A stretch of DNA of 64,000 nt, taken from Callipepla californica brunnescens. Lineage: Eukaryota > Chordata > Aves > Galliformes > Odontophoridae. The DNA lies in the NCBI GenBank assembly GCA_023055505.1, contig JALIRH010000001.1, positions 120,811,723-120,875,722 on the forward strand. The letters run 5' to 3'. Numbering within the stretch: position 1 is the stretch's first letter; the number at the start of each line of letters is the position of its first letter. The notes below the pieces were generated by a model. That model was not told the origin of the DNA. It saw nothing but the letters and a program-made list of their open reading frames with translations, and did no database searches. This document shows, piece after piece, positions 19,170 to 32,519 of this stretch. The position numbers were made by a program, and so were the translations under genes.

Positions 19170-22100
19170 GTGAGCAAGATTACAAGTTTTTGGTTTGATC
19201 TGTGATCTTTTCAGTTGGCAGTTGTGCCCCATTGTTACCCAGTAGGTATTTCCCATGTGCACCAGAAAGAAAATGATCAGCAGTGCTTGGATGATGACGT
19301 GAAAGGTCAGTGCATGTGGATGAAAGTTGAATTCCATTTGAATACTGGTCTGTGAACTAGCTTTAATTGCTTGGAATCTCCCTCTGGCATGGATTGGAAA
19401 TGCTGGATGCAAACATAATCCTTACGGGAACGACAGTAGTTTTGTTACCAATAGCTGTAATATCTTCAATGTCTTTCTGTCTTTTTCTTTTTTCTTCACA
19501 TTTTTTTATGTCTCAAAAGTTCTTTTTCATTTGGGCAATCACATTACTTTGTTCATTTTTTTCCTTTTACTCCAAACTTCATTTATGTCTCCTTCAGTCT
19601 TCCTGTTGTGTCTTCCCTCTGCCAGTTCTCATTTCTTCTGTCTCATGGCTTTCACACTTAATGCTTTGTTCAGTCTGGCCACCAGAGTGATCACAGTTGA
19701 ACATTTAATACTGATTTTAATTTAAAAACGAAAACAGCAGAGAATGATCCTTAAACTTCTAATGTTAATGTTTCAGAGACTGGGGTGAAAATGTCACAAT
19801 CTGTTAAGGGCCTCATTTTCCTTTGATTAGGGAATTTTATGCTCATCTACACCAAACTTTTCCCAGTAAATTAAGTTAGTTTATCAAGCTGATGGAGTCA
19901 GAACAGTCCCTTATTTGAAGGCAGAGTTCTCTGAACTCTTTATGATGTCGGTTATCCTCAGATGTGGTGCTTCAACCAAGTTGCTGAATTGCTGGTAAAG
20001 TCTATCACAGATCAAGTAGGTCTGTGTCTTCTTTTGAGTTGCCATGGGGGTTTGACATGCACTCACAGGGGATACAGAGCTCCTTCAGAAGTGATTAGTT
20101 ACTGTTAGGTGCAAGTCCCCTGAAAATGAGAGGAATAAAAACCTAGCTTTAGAAACATGGTTAGAAGTTGAACAACCTGCCTTCTCATGCAGACTCCCAA
20201 TGGATATTTCTAATAGACATGGTATAAGTTGCTGTCCACGCCTCGTTTCCAGTGTTGAGAACCAAATAATAAACGTTTAGGTGCTTTTTGTTTAAATACT
20301 GTTGTGGAGTGTAGCTGCATGCTGGTAAGTGAATAGCTATAGTGAAGTTGTTCAAAGAGCAAGTGTTGCCTGCAAATAAAAACAGCAGTTCCTTCAGAAA
20401 TCTGTTTTCTGCCTGGTTTATTCTGTTTGTGAGACAGAGTCCCAGACCACCTAGACAGTTGGGATCTGCTAAAATACTCGAGCCAGAGGTTCTCAAGGAA
20501 CAGGATGTTTTTGACTTGCTCTCATGTGGTGCCATGGCTGCTGTGAAAGAAGCACAGGTCACTTGGCAGCCAAAGGCTGATGCGTCATCTCAGACATTAT
20601 CTGAGGCAAGATAATGAGGTTTGTTTAACTGTGGAGTTTTGCATCCCTGGAAGAAGATGGGATGACATCCACTCATACGTGTTAGACTTAATTGGCTTTT
20701 GGGCCTTGTGACCTTTATTGAAAGACGTAATTCCACAAATCAAATAAGTGCAAAGAAAAGTATGGATTGTAATGATTAACTTGAAACACAGTCTCGCCCT
20801 CGTACATCAGTCTGTTCCCTTTAAATAGTACACAGCCTGCCCTGGCATTGAGCAGAAGGCTTAAACTGGGCAGATGCAGGACCTGTCTGCTAACTGCTTT
20901 TTCCATTGCTGTCATTCAGGTGCACCTTGCTCTGTAAGGATGGGCAAAACCAATCAATGCTCTTCTGAATGTAGTACATTGTATTACAGCTTCGTGTTCT
21001 TGTTTGGCAGTAGCGTGCTGTTCTTGCAGGCATTTAAATGGATCCAGTGCTGTCTAAATTTAGATAAGTGGTGTTTATTCGTAATGGGGCATGGCTGCTC
21101 TGAACCTACTCCTTTTATTTTTATTTTATTGAAGTACGATGAGTTTTTGGGGCCTAGAACTCGAGTGCTGTTGAATCCCTTCAGCCTTCAAAAATAGGTC
21201 AGGCTTTTCTAGATACAGAAACATGTGATGCTTTGCGGTGGAATTGAGGTATTAACTGTCTTAACACTGTGAAACCATTCGGGTACTGAGAAGGTTTTTA
21301 TTTCTGGTTTCTTGTGTGAAGAAAGTTGGGTATTAGTCTATGAATAGGATTCTTACATGATCAGATAATTTAAGTGCATAGCAGTAATGAAATCCACTTG
21401 GTCAATGAATGTGTTCTGATGATGCTTTCAAAGTATGAAAGAGTGAGAGTCCTTTTCTCAAAAGTGGAAGTACTTTGGTCCTCCCAATAAACAAAACACT
21501 CAAAACAGAGAAGAACTGTGTGTTTTAGATTTGATCCAGTGACGTTTACCCTTTCTCTCACCTATGTTTTAGCCAAATTTAACTTTTTGTGCCCAGAAAA
21601 TGAACTGTTCTTCACTAATTTCAGGAACAACTGGTCCATGAGAATTTGTGGGAGGACTTGCTGTGGACAAAGGCAGAATCTGCACAAGTCCATTAGAAGC
21701 TAGGGGTGGTGCAAGACAGGTATGAGAGGAATTTTTCCATGGGGTTTTCTAGGGCGCAAAAAGTCAACTGGTAGCACAGTCACATCTGCTCGGAGCCAGC
21801 TTTTAGCTTTTCAGAGCTTATGAGCAGGCTGCAAGCTGTGGTTGGAAATGTCTGGGCAGGGACCTTATGGGAAGACTTACCAGATGTGTCTGGATCCAAG
21901 CCTCTGCTGTCCTTACTGAGAGTTCATTTGCAGTCTGGGGTGTCACCGTTAGGACATTGTGTCTGTGTGTTGTCCGGAGCCCTGGGCTCTATTTTTATGG
22001 TGCTGTTTCTGATGACAGAGAGCAGTTAGGAGTTTGGAATCTTTTTTTCTCTGAAGAAAAAAAAAGGAGAACAGAGGAGTTCCTGCATTTATTGACCATC

Positions 22101-22774
22101 TACCAAGCTGTGCATGCTTGTTATTGGAGGCAAGGTCAAAGGAGTTTGTCTCATCTCTCGGCGTGACACGGATGGCCTAGTTGGCACAACTTCTCATTTC
22201 ATTTGCAGTGACGGCATCTAGGTTGAGTACTCAGTGTGTCTGAATCATTGTCAGCTGCTATAAATCCAGAAGCTGACTGAGGTCTCCAAAAACATCTTCA
22301 TTCAGTCATGCAGCTCTGTAGCCTTCTAAATCCTAGATGAGTCAGTAACCACTGTATATGGTAGAGGTTTGTAGAACTGTGTGCATCTCAGTAAAATGTC
22401 ATCAGTTTGCTGTGAAGTCGCTTGTCCTTGTGGTCTTTCGTCACCCTCCAATCCTTCTGTGGGGATTTGAACTGGGCTGGAGGGTCTGTGAGAGCTGATG
22501 ATTCAAAGGCACGCTGCAGGCAGCCAAAACCAACTTTGGCCAAGAAGTTTAGCTCACTGGTTGCATTTACTCATTAATTTCTCCTTTCACCCATCTGAAC
22601 TTCCCACCTGTTCCTCTCCTTTCGGCCTTGTTGCTAACAGCTTACATCATTGTTTTGCACTGGTTATCCTGGCCACTCATTCCATCCCAGGCACTGTCCT
22701 GCCTTTTGCATCATTAGTTTCACTGGAACTGCTCTTCTAGAAAGCTCTGAGGGCTCGATAACCCTGCTCTGATC

Positions 22775-22870
22775 TTCTTGCTGCCCCTGCTTTGAACGGG
22801 AGGTTGGAATAGTGACCTCCCAAGATCCCCTGCCAGCTTGAGTTGTTCTGTCATTCTGATTTCATTCTTG
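22775..22870 (+). mobile_element. CR1 LINE 3' tail fragment
   Basis: 'ggaggttggaatagtgacct' and the ending 'ttgttctgtcattctgattt' are a diverged CR1 3' end in plus orientation. Confidence 0.5.
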
Positions 22871-22999
22871 ACTTCGTTCCCATTTTTGCCTTTGCTGATC
22901 TCATGCACAGGACCATCTCTAGTTCAATTGCAGTTCAGCCTCTCTCCCTAGGACTTGTATTTTTCTGCCTTAACTGCATTCTCAGCCTTCTGCGCTGAC

Positions 23000-23067
23000 A
23001 TCTGCCTGTTAATGTCTAATTATCGGACTTGGTATCTGCCTGTTAATGTCTAATTATCAGACTTGGT
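23000..23067. repeat. 34-bp tandem duplication
   Basis: The unit starting atctgcctgttaatgtctaa is present twice head to tail (23000-23033 and 23034-23067). The copies differ at one internal base (tatcgg versus tatcag), so this is a fairly recent local duplication. Confidence 0.85.
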
Positions 23068-24529
23068 TTAGTGGAAACATAATTAATTTTGCTCCCATCT
23101 CCTGAAGCACATCCTCATGGTTTCTAAGCTGTTGTGGATTTTGCTGGTTTCCTTCTAATTCCTGATATTCTTTGCAGTCCTGCAGCTGCTTTTCTGGTTT
23201 TAGAGAGATCGTGGTAGCTGTGTCTACGTGAGTTTGCAGAGAGCTAAAAGCAGTGAATTTCCTGTTGGTTTCAGAAGATTGCACAGATTTCGTCTGAAGG
23301 ATGCCACCATTTCACTGCCTTTCAAAGCAGTGAAGAGAGAGTGAGCTGTCACTTTGAGTTGATGTTCAAGAGAATATTGCAGAGCTGCAAAAAGATGTGT
23401 GTGAGGTCTTCTCCTGTGAGGGGCTTTTCTTTTGTCAGTCTGGCAAACGCAGCCTTAAAATTTGATTCTGAAATGACTTGATAACGATGGAAAAAATTGC
23501 ATTGACCTCAAGCAAATATTTGCTCTACATTGTACGATTTGAAATACTTTCAGATGCAGCTGCAAGAATGATGTCCAGTTGTGTAGCATTCCTGTTGCTA
23601 AAAATTAACAAATAGAAGTGTAATTATTTATATTGGATCCCTAAAAAAAAATCTCTGACATTTCTTGTGCAACAGTTGAGTCTGACTCACAACACAGACT
23701 CTTATAATTAGCACGCTAACTTCCATTAATTAAGCTGCCACTTAATTTGAGCTATAAAAAGCAACTCTGACATGTCTGGTTTTAATCAATTACCACATGC
23801 TTCAGTCTGGTACACGACTGCTGCAGTGACTGTGAATGACTTTGTATCACTGGGAAGCCCGGTGCAAAAAGCTCTGTAGGTGCCTAGGGCTGCTTGGCTG
23901 GCTGGGGCTTTACATAGATACACACTTGGTCCTTTCTGCATCTCCACACTGTGGGAGTGGAAACAAGGTGCTGACAGCTGCTGTAGCCATCCACGCATGT
24001 AGGGCTGTGTGTAGTTGCAGCACTGGCTTGAACTGTGCTCTTTACTTTCTCACACGGCTGTAAAACTTAATGTGCAGGTAGCATCAAGTCAGGTTTCACG
24101 TTCATCTGGTGAAAAGCATCATCATCCGAAATTCCAGTCCTCCTAACTAAGCAAAGGTGAGCTGTTCTGTGTCTCTCCTGGATCCTTTACTTTCTCTGAA
24201 CATCTTGGCATCCCTGTTCAGTGCACTAGTAGGTGCTTCAGGTCAGCAGATCCAAACATCCAGATTTGTCTAGGGTCTCACATAGCCTCAAGTGTGCCCA
24301 GCCAAAACCTTGTAGAGTGGAAGGAGCTGTGGGAATGAACATAGTGCTTTTTTTGCAACCTTGGTGATTCTAAATTCTGAGTCTCCACAGTGTTCTTCTG
24401 GAGAAGCTGGCTGCTCATGACTTGGATAGATACACTCTTTGCTGGGTAAAGAACTGGCTGGCAGGCCAGGGAAGGGTGGTGGAGAGTGGAGTTAAATCCA
24501 GCTGGCAACTGGTCACAAGTGGCATTTCC

Positions 24530-25415
24530 TGGGGGAATTGATGGCCTGGATGAGAACATTGAGTGCAACCTCCTTAAGTTTTCCAACACCAAGTTGGGAA
24601 CACATGTTGATCTGCCTAGGGCTAGGAAGGCCCTTCAGAGGGAACTGGACAGACTGGATCGATGGGCTCAGACCAATGAACCAGTGCCAACTCCTGCTCT
24701 TTGGCCATCACAACCACGGGCAATGCTACAAGCTTGGGGCAGAGTGACTAGGAAACAGAAATGGACCTGGGGGTACTGGTTGATGCTCGGCTGAATGTGA
24801 GCCCAGGTGGTCAGGAAGGCCAATGGCATCTGGGCTCATATCAGAAATAGTGTGGCCAGCAGGAGCAGGAAAGTGATTGTCCCTCTGTGCTCAGCTCTGG
24901 TGATGCCGTACCTCAGTGCTGTGTTCAGTTTGGGGCCCCTCACTACAGGAGAGACATTGAGGCCCTGGAGCATGTCCAGAGAAGGGTAACAAGTCTGTGA
25001 AGGGTCTGGTCTTATGTGGAGCAGCTGAGGGAACCGGGATTGTTCAGTCTGGAGGAGAGGAGGCTGAGGTGTGAACTAATCACTCTCTGCCACTGCCTGG
25101 AAGGAGGTGTTGTGGCGAGGTGGGGTTGGCCTCTTCTGCTGTGTAAACGAGCAGTAGGATGAGAGGGAATGGCCTCAAGTTGTGCCAGGGGAGGTTCAGA
25201 TTGGATGTTAGAGAAACTTTCTTCTCCAAAAGAGTGGTCTTGTGCTGGAATGGGTTGCCCAAGGAGGTGGTGGAGTTACCATCCCTAGAGGTATTCAAGA
25301 AATGTTTAGATGTTGTACTAAGGGACGTGGTTTAGTGGGGAGATATAGGTGATACATGGATGGTTGGACTGGATGATCTTGGAGGTCTTTTCCAACCTCG
25401 GTGATTCTGTGATGA
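24530..25415 (+). mobile_element. CR1 LINE, ~0.9 kb, ORF2 end and 3' UTR
   Basis: This long CR1 piece is in plus orientation. It carries the degraded C-terminal reverse-transcriptase region (an LQRELDRLDRWAQ-like peptide near 24627-24670), then the standard 3' part ('gggcccctcactacaggaga', 'ttggactggatgatcttgga') and the terminal 'tgattctgtgatgatctcat' repeats. The frame is broken, so it is a dead copy. It abuts an opposite-oriented CR1 at 25416. Confidence 0.85.
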
Positions 25416-25640
25416 TCTCATACAACCATCAGCCCATCACCTCCGTGCCCACTGGCTGTGTCCCTCAGTGCCACATCTCCATAGTTCCTGAACACCTCCA
25501 GGGACAGTGACTCTCCACTTCCCTGGGCAGCCTGTGTCAGTGCATTACCACTCTTTTGGAGATGAAATTTTTCCTAATGTCCAGCCTGAACACTCCCTGT
25601 GTTCCAATAGCTCCTGCTTCCCAGGGAGTATTTATACCCC
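25416..25640 (-). mobile_element. CR1 LINE 3' fragment, opposite orientation
   Basis: 'ccctcagtgccacatctcca' to 'atttttcctaatgtccagcc' is CR1 3' sequence in minus orientation. It lies tail to tail against the plus copy ending at 25415, so their shared 3' parts form an imperfect inverted repeat. Confidence 0.8.
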
Positions 25641-27559
25641 AAGAACTGGCTCCAGTATTAGGCATTAAGACAGGCAGCTCCATCTCCTTTTGCTCTCTCA
25701 GCTTTCCTTAAAAACAGTCCACAAATCCAACAACAATTTGTGCACTGAATTTCTTCGCAGGTTTGCAGTCATTGCATTGAAGTAGATTATACAGAGATGG
25801 ATATGTTACACTCGGCTGGAGTGTGTTGCATTTAATATAACTTTCAAAAACTATACTTAAAACAGTTATTTAATTCTCACTGTAGATCTTGAGGCCTTGG
25901 AGATTTTAAATAGCCTTACCCAAACTTTGAAACGGGGCTCTAGCTGTGCTGCTCTTTGTGCAGTGATGCACCCACCAATGTGTTTTCTGACTGCTGTTCG
26001 AATTTGTGACATTGGGAGAGCCAGCGTCCATCAGGAAAAAAAAAGCTGGCACAAAAAAAAGATCCACTTTCAAGTTATTGTAATGCAGTTTATGGAGAGC
26101 ATGCAGTTTTTTCCACTTTGAAAGAAAGAGGATTTATCACAGTTGCTTTCTTTTTTTTCCCATGGTGGTAATGTATTTTTATTGCTTAGAGTTGGAGTCG
26201 CTGGGATGAATAAATTTGGAAAGAGACCTTTGGACCCTGTTTTATTTAAATCCATGATGCATTTTGTATCACTTCTTTGTGGAAGTTTTCTTTTATCTGG
26301 GGCATGGAAAATTATTTGAATAAATGCTGACTTGCTTTCATCAGCCCATCTCGAATTATCGTTGCTAATCGGTTGCTTTATTGACTTAAATTAGAAATAA
26401 TAATAACAAAACTCAAACAAAACAAGAATCCATGGAGAATAAAGTACTGCAGAGACTCATAAAAGGGCAGAGGGCCCAAATTGATGAGATCTTTGAGCCT
26501 GGAGCAGAAGTAAGTGCTTTGTGTCTCAGTTTACCTCTATTCTCCTGCCACCTGTAAACTAACAATCAAAAGCCTGGGTGTGCGTTGAGGCTTAATAGGG
26601 GAAGTGTGGGGTGCTTTACCAGGGAGTATGGATCACGTTGCTGTTATTTCATTTGTGCCTGGATCTTTGTCAAGCAGATATGGGTGGCCTGGAGAGAACC
26701 TGCTCGAAGCCAGATGATGTGATCGGGGAGAAGCTGCTGATAGGACTCTGCCCTTTGGAAGTCACAGCAAGGGAAACTGCTGTGTTACTGCTGGCTGGCT
26801 GGGGTGGAAGTCTGGCACATCCCAGTCCCTGTCTGGGAACTTAGACAATATATATATATTTTTTTATATGTGTGTTTATTTTTGGATGCCTACAGAAGGA
26901 AGTACAGTCCCATCTTGTCACAGCATGAACTGGAACTGTAGCACTCAGCACCTCAGCTCTGCTGCCCAGACCTCACATGCTGCTGTTTTAAAGGCCCTGT
27001 CAAGATGCAGCTTTTCCTCACAGGCAGGTGGAAATGGCACAATCTGTGAGGCATCCTTTAAAACTCTTTTTTTCTGCTTCCTTTTCTGGCTAAAATTCAG
27101 GTCTCCTCTGCTGTCTTTTCAACAAAGCAGTGAAGATTTTAATTGCACAAAACCCAGACTGCCAAACAACAGTAAAGGGAACATTAATTCTACACAGAGG
27201 TTAAAAAACAGATAATTCTGTCCAGCTCTGAGGTTTCTCATTAACACAGTCCACTTAGATCAAGGATATTAAACAGTCACAGAACCACAAATTCTTCAAA
27301 CTGCTGAGCACCTGCACCTCCCCAGCATCTTTAGTGTGTCCATCTCCTCTGAAAACAAGACCCTGGAGGCATTGGATTGTAGGTTGAATGGTTATACCTA
27401 TGCATATAGCTTCTTGTATTGGGCCACAACGTCTTTCAAAGTACGTATTTCAACATTCCCAAACTATCCCAGTTGTGCTTGGGTCCAGTGCTGCAGCCAG
27501 CTGATGGCTCCTGGTGGCAGAACAAAGCCATCTGCTCACTTTGTTGCTCACTATGAACC

Positions 27560-27705
27560 AGGGCATGCTGGATTCTGTTCAAGAAGCGTTTAGATGAGGT
27601 GCTAAGGGATTTGATTTAGTAGCTTGGTGGGTAGGGATGGTGGTGTGAGGATGGTTGGACTAGATGATCTTGTAGGTCCTTTCCAACCTCGTGAATCTAT
27701 GGATC
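27560..27705 (+). mobile_element. CR1 LINE 3' tail fragment
   Basis: 'ttcaagaagcgtttagatga' through 'atggttggactagatgatct' and 'ctttccaacctcgtgaatct' is the final ~145 bp of CR1 in plus orientation. Confidence 0.85.
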
Positions 27706-28127
27706 AGAGGAGCAGAGTGGAATGAAATCAAACAGCTTCCTTTAGTGATTTCTTCCCTTTCTAAAGGCAAGGACAGTGTGGCTGATAAAGCTTCACTCCT
27801 GATTTTTAGGGTCACCTTACTCTTCTCTCTGCTGTTGTTACGTGTTGTTTCACCCTTCAAGTAGAAGCTAGTGTTTCTAGATTTTCTTGCAGTCTAGATT
27901 TTAATGTATGTCAAGGAGTGGATTTTGTGTAAGATGATGAGGTGGAATACACTGTGCTGAGGGGTCATTCAGTGTGGCCAGAGATAAGAATTGGCACACG
28001 TCACCTTCCAGCTTAACTCCTGACCATAGACCTCTTTGAGGCAATCGCTGTATTTTGGTTTATGCAGGCACCTGTAGTATTTTGGGGTGAGAATGAGAGC
28101 ACTGATGAAATAAATAGCTGCATGCTG

Positions 28128-28215
28128 GTGTGGTTTAGTGCTTAGCCCTGAGTCACGACAACCAGCTTCTGTCTCCAGCTGTGTCACCAGTGTGCGGTGT
28201 GACCTTGGCATAGGC
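28128..28215 (+). mobile_element. MIR/CORE-SINE-like ancient relic
   Basis: The order 'ggtttagtgcttagccctga ... tctccagctgtgtcacc ... gtgtgaccttggcat' resembles the tRNA-derived head and core of the amniote MIR SINE. It is heavily diverged and recognised by phrase only. Confidence 0.35.
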
Positions 28216-31200
28216 TGGAAGCTGACTGTGCAGGAATTGCATCTTTTTGATTAATTGCCTCTCTCAGAGTTAGATCCCCTTGCTTCAACTGCAGAAATAA
28301 GTCTTTATTACCACAGGAACAGCATGGAGTCCTGGCTCAGAAAAAGTAGCTCAATCCATTCCTGGCTTGGGAACCATCAGCACAATTAATTATATTTGAA
28401 TTGCAGTGTGAAAATTGCCAGGGAGGCAGAGATGCTCAGGCCCATGAACATTGTGTGAGTTTAATTAAAACGATGACTTTAAGCAGCTTTGGGCACGGAT
28501 ACTTTGTACTTCTCCACTGATGTCTATCACTGCCTTACTAATGAATTGTCAACTAGTTTGAATGAAATGAGCTTTCAGTCTGAATACTGAGAAATTCTTT
28601 GCATGGGAGATTCCTTCTGTAGAGTGTTTTTCAGTAATGTGTAAGCTTGCAGGAGAAAGAGGTTTCTCCCTCCCTGGATATTTTTACAGGTGGAGATCAC
28701 AAATATAGCCTCCCCTAGGTGTCTTTCAGTGCAGAGGAGGGCATTGCTTCAGTGATGCACCCAAGTGCAGATTTCTGCTTTCAGAGGGAGTCCTGCAAGC
28801 CTGTACCTTGCAGGCAACTGAACCCTTGACTGTGTTGGGGCTGCAAGTTCAGCTTTCTGCAGGATGGGGACCTGGATTTTGTTGGGGAATGCAGTGGGAA
28901 TTTTCTTGGCCTCCTACTGAAATTCTCAGTGTTTTCCAGGAAACTGGGTAGAGCAATGTATGTCTAATAATTATTTATAATAACTAATAAGCGTCTCTGT
29001 GCTACCTTCTATTTTCCACCCCAGCAGCACCTGGGAACTGCATAAGCTCTCTGCTGACCAGAGAGATCTGATCTGGAGCTCTGGGTGAAGCTGGCTGCAA
29101 AGGGACTTGTTTCAAAGCCTCACTTCTGTGCTTTAGCAGCACATAAAAGCACAGTGAGCATTCCAGACGTTAACTGCTCCACCTGTACTGGATAAGGCAA
29201 AGGGCTCAACAGGTTGTTGGGCTTTTTTTTGTGCCTAGGCCAAAGAGAGACTGAACTGATACTTTCAAGCTATTTTTAAATGCTGGAGGAGATCCTGAAG
29301 AGGTCTGAGAATGTAAGTGGTTAATTATTGGTACTGTATGGCACAGGAGACACAGCTCTCGACTGAGGCTCCGTTGTGCTAGGTGTCGAATGCATACAGA
29401 ACAAAGCAGCCTTGGTGCCATAAAATAGAAGCAGAACCATCTCCAGTGTCTGTATTCTAATATCTTTATACGTGCTCAGTATGATACTGCAGTATATCAG
29501 TTCCCAGAAATGCTTCTTATTAGCAGCTGAAGAACAATTAGAGGTCAGATTTGTGCAGCCTACATTTGTGTGATGTCTTACATCCTGATCACTGCACCTT
29601 GAATAGCCCACGAAGCTGCAGGGCTGGTGGTTTTTATCTGTGTAGGTGCTGCTCTGTCTACACCTTAGAGAAGATTGGTCCCAGCAGGATGGCTGGAGCT
29701 GAGAAGAGGCTGAAATCAGTTCCTGGGGGAGCTTTTCTGCATTCATCCTCTCTGAAATATCTGATACAGAGGGGCTTTATTCTGGCAGCACAGAATCCTT
29801 CTGTGCCTGTGAAGTCCATGCTTGACAACTTGGAGCAATAGTTCTTATTTTTTATTCTTTCATCTCCCCTTTGGAGATAAATAACTAGGCATCACGTTTG
29901 GGCTGCTGTTGAGTAAGAAATAAGGACAGTTTTGAGTACTCTTAGTAGCCTGTATTGCTGGAGTCTGTAATCTGCTACAGTGCCCTGCACTAGGTTAAGT
30001 GTCAGTGCTTTGTGCCTTGAGCAATGTGTGTCTAGCTCCAACTTCTGTGTCCTGTGAAGTTCCATAGCAAGCAACAGTTTTTGTCCAGTTCAACATTAAG
30101 CATTAAACCATTTTGGCCGAGTGAGTCATTGTTTTGTGTTTGTTGTTTGTATTGCTATAGCAGTTGAGACTTTTAAGCTTTGGATCCAAGACCTTGTTGT
30201 GCCAGGTGCTGTAGGAACATGGAGAGGAAAAAAAAAGTAGGTGGTGTGAGGAAGGACATGCACTTCTCTAGAACCCAGAGACAACAGATGGCTCCAGATG
30301 GGTGAGCACAAGGAGCTGATGAGGTAATACTGACCAGTGCAGTGAGCAATAGTGTTGGTATATCACTTAACCCAAACGCTGCTGAGGTTTTTATAGACAC
30401 TGTAAAAAAGAACAGTTTGAAGGAGGATGATAAAGGCAGGGCAGAAGTTCACAGTACCATCCTATCAACGATAGAGAAAGGAGGCACGCTGACAGGGATC
30501 CTGTATAAAAGGGTTTGCTGCAGAACTGGTGTTAACATCAGAGATGTTGTGGTCACATACGGTGGAGCCCAGGAACAGGAGCTGAGGGTTCTGAAAGCAG
30601 AAAAGCTCTTTGAGTGGTGAAAGCACAGCCAATGGGGAGAAGAAACGTACAGGCAGGCTGCATAGTTCAAATCTTGACCAATCTTGTCTCGTAGTGTGTT
30701 CACAACGGACAGCTCAAGGAAGAGGAAAGTGCTGCTGCTTTTGATCATAACCTTCATCTGTCATGTGATATGAGGGAATATACAAGTGAGCCAAAACATG
30801 TGTGTGCCTCCTTAAAGGATAAAGGAAAAACATAGCTGTTTAGTAGCACTTTTTGTTTAAATTTCAGTTTACTAGGGATTTTGCACAGGTTAATTTTGTT
30901 AAACACTCTCTTTGAACAGAAAAACTTGCAGAACAAGAGATGAGTCAAATGCTAACTCCTGTAGTTAGCACACACATCCTTTCATGAGTGTAGAACTGTG
31001 CCTGATCTCCACTGGTGGTGTCTTTTTTCCCCTAAACACTGTAAACTCTTTAAATTAATGCTAAGTTAGAGGTGCTCTGAAGGGACCTGCTGCCCAGTCC
31101 ACGTTTTTTCTGGAAAAGCTTTGTCTCTTCCCCAGTCATGGTTTGCCTCCCCTCTAGTGTGACCAGCAACCTCACAGTGCTGACACCACTCCTGTAACAG

Positions 31201-31582
31201 CAGCAGCAGGACCCTCTCTTCTCTGCTACGCTTCGGGGTGTCACAGCACTGAGTGATGTTGGACCTTGCAGCCAGAATAGGATGAGGGGAGCATGGCTGA
31301 TGTCCTCATGCTTCTCCATTCACCTGGTACTGCAGAATGGACCGTGGGTGTAAATGTTGTTCAGTGAAAGCTGTGCAGAGTTTATGCAACCTCACTTAGT
31401 CATGGAGGGCTGTGAGTAACCCCTCTTCCCACCACACTGAAGCAATACACAGTAGCATCATTAAGCTGGTCAAAGGTAAAATGGAAACATGAGTATTTCT
31501 AGATCCTGCAGCTTTGTGGATAGGGTTTTCTGTGCTTGCTTGTTTGTTGGGCCTGAGCTACCTGGTTCTTCTTGCCTTTTAG

Positions 31583-31715
31583 GGCCTTTACCCGTGTGTT
31601 CACCTTTGGCCCCACGTTTCGAGCTGAGAACTCGCAGAGTCGTCGCCACCTGGCAGAGTTCTACATGGTGGAGGCCGAGCTGTCCTTTACTGAAAGCCTC
31701 CAAGACATCATGCAG
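31583..31715 (+). CDS. NARS2: NARS2 exon 7: class II motif 2
   Basis: This exon is 133 nt. Its first base completes the Gly codon begun in exon 6, then 44 codons encode [20 protein letters not shown] and [24 protein letters not shown]. It matches human '[35 protein letters not shown]'. It holds motif 2 (FRAEN...HLAEF), with the Arg that contacts ATP and the acceptor-end loop. The acceptor is tgccttttag and the donor gtgagc at 31716. This is the most conserved exon here and leaves no doubt about gene identity. Confidence 0.98.
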
Positions 31716-32331
31716 GTGAGCACCTCCAAGTGTTTATGCAGAACCAGTGTCAGAACTTCCTTCTCCTCCCTCAGCTGTGCCTCCTGCCCTCGTCTGAGGT
31801 CATAGCCTCTCTCTCTCCATGAGTGAAACAAAGAGGCACGTCCCAAGGTTCAGGGTTTGGTCAGCAGAGGTGGAGCCACCAAGGGGTTTAGGTAAGAGAG
31901 AACAGAGGGGAAGAGCAGAAATCTCTGAATGGGAGACTGCATACAGCCAGAAGATGGATAAATGCCCATGACTGCTGCTAATGAAAGTGGCACTCTCCTC
32001 TTCAAAACTTTCTGCATCTGTCCAGTGAATCTGAGTAGTATTTATGGAGTGGGCCTCTTGTTATGCTCTATAAAGCGAGTTTCTTGAAAACTACTTCGAA
32101 ATCCAAAGTAGAAACAACAGCTCCTGACATATACTACTCGTCAAGACTTTAGTGAAGACTGAAAACCCTACAGTCAGCTAGCTTTTGATATTCCAGGTTA
32201 GATCTCGTAACCACACGATGGATGCTAATGCATCTTACTGCTTTCAGCATGTGAGTTATTTTGTACTCAACAAAACTTGTGAGCAAATACCTGCACATGC
32301 TCTCATATAGCAGATGAGTTCCTTGGAAGGC

Positions 32332-32365
32332 TATTGAGGAAATATCCTTATTGAGGAAATATCCT
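32332..32365. repeat. 17-bp tandem duplication
   Basis: The unit attgaggaaatatcctt occurs twice in a row, followed by an A/T-rich run with several taataaa-like repeats up to about 32400. Confidence 0.75.
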
Positions 32366-32519
32366 TATTAATAAAATAATAAAAATAATATTAAAAAAAA
32401 GCCTAAAACTAAAACTTGAAGCCCTGGTTATACGTGCATGAAGTAATGTCCAAGTGATGTTTTTTTTTGAGCCTGAATCATGTGAAGTCTTCAGAGTCAG
32501 TCTGGCCTATCAGCAAAGC

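Larger units (their letters stand above)
19170..31582 (+). other. NARS2: NARS2 intron 6
   Basis: This 12.4-kb intron is the longest in the window. It holds CR1 pieces at 22775-22870, 24530-25415, 25416-25640 and 27560-27705, a 34-bp tandem duplication at 23000-23067 and a MIR-like relic at 28128-28215. No further gene was recognised. Confidence 0.8.

Noticed and set aside
24486..24794. 102-codon open frame on the + strand
   Set aside because: It is part of the degraded CR1 reverse-transcriptase end, not a host gene.
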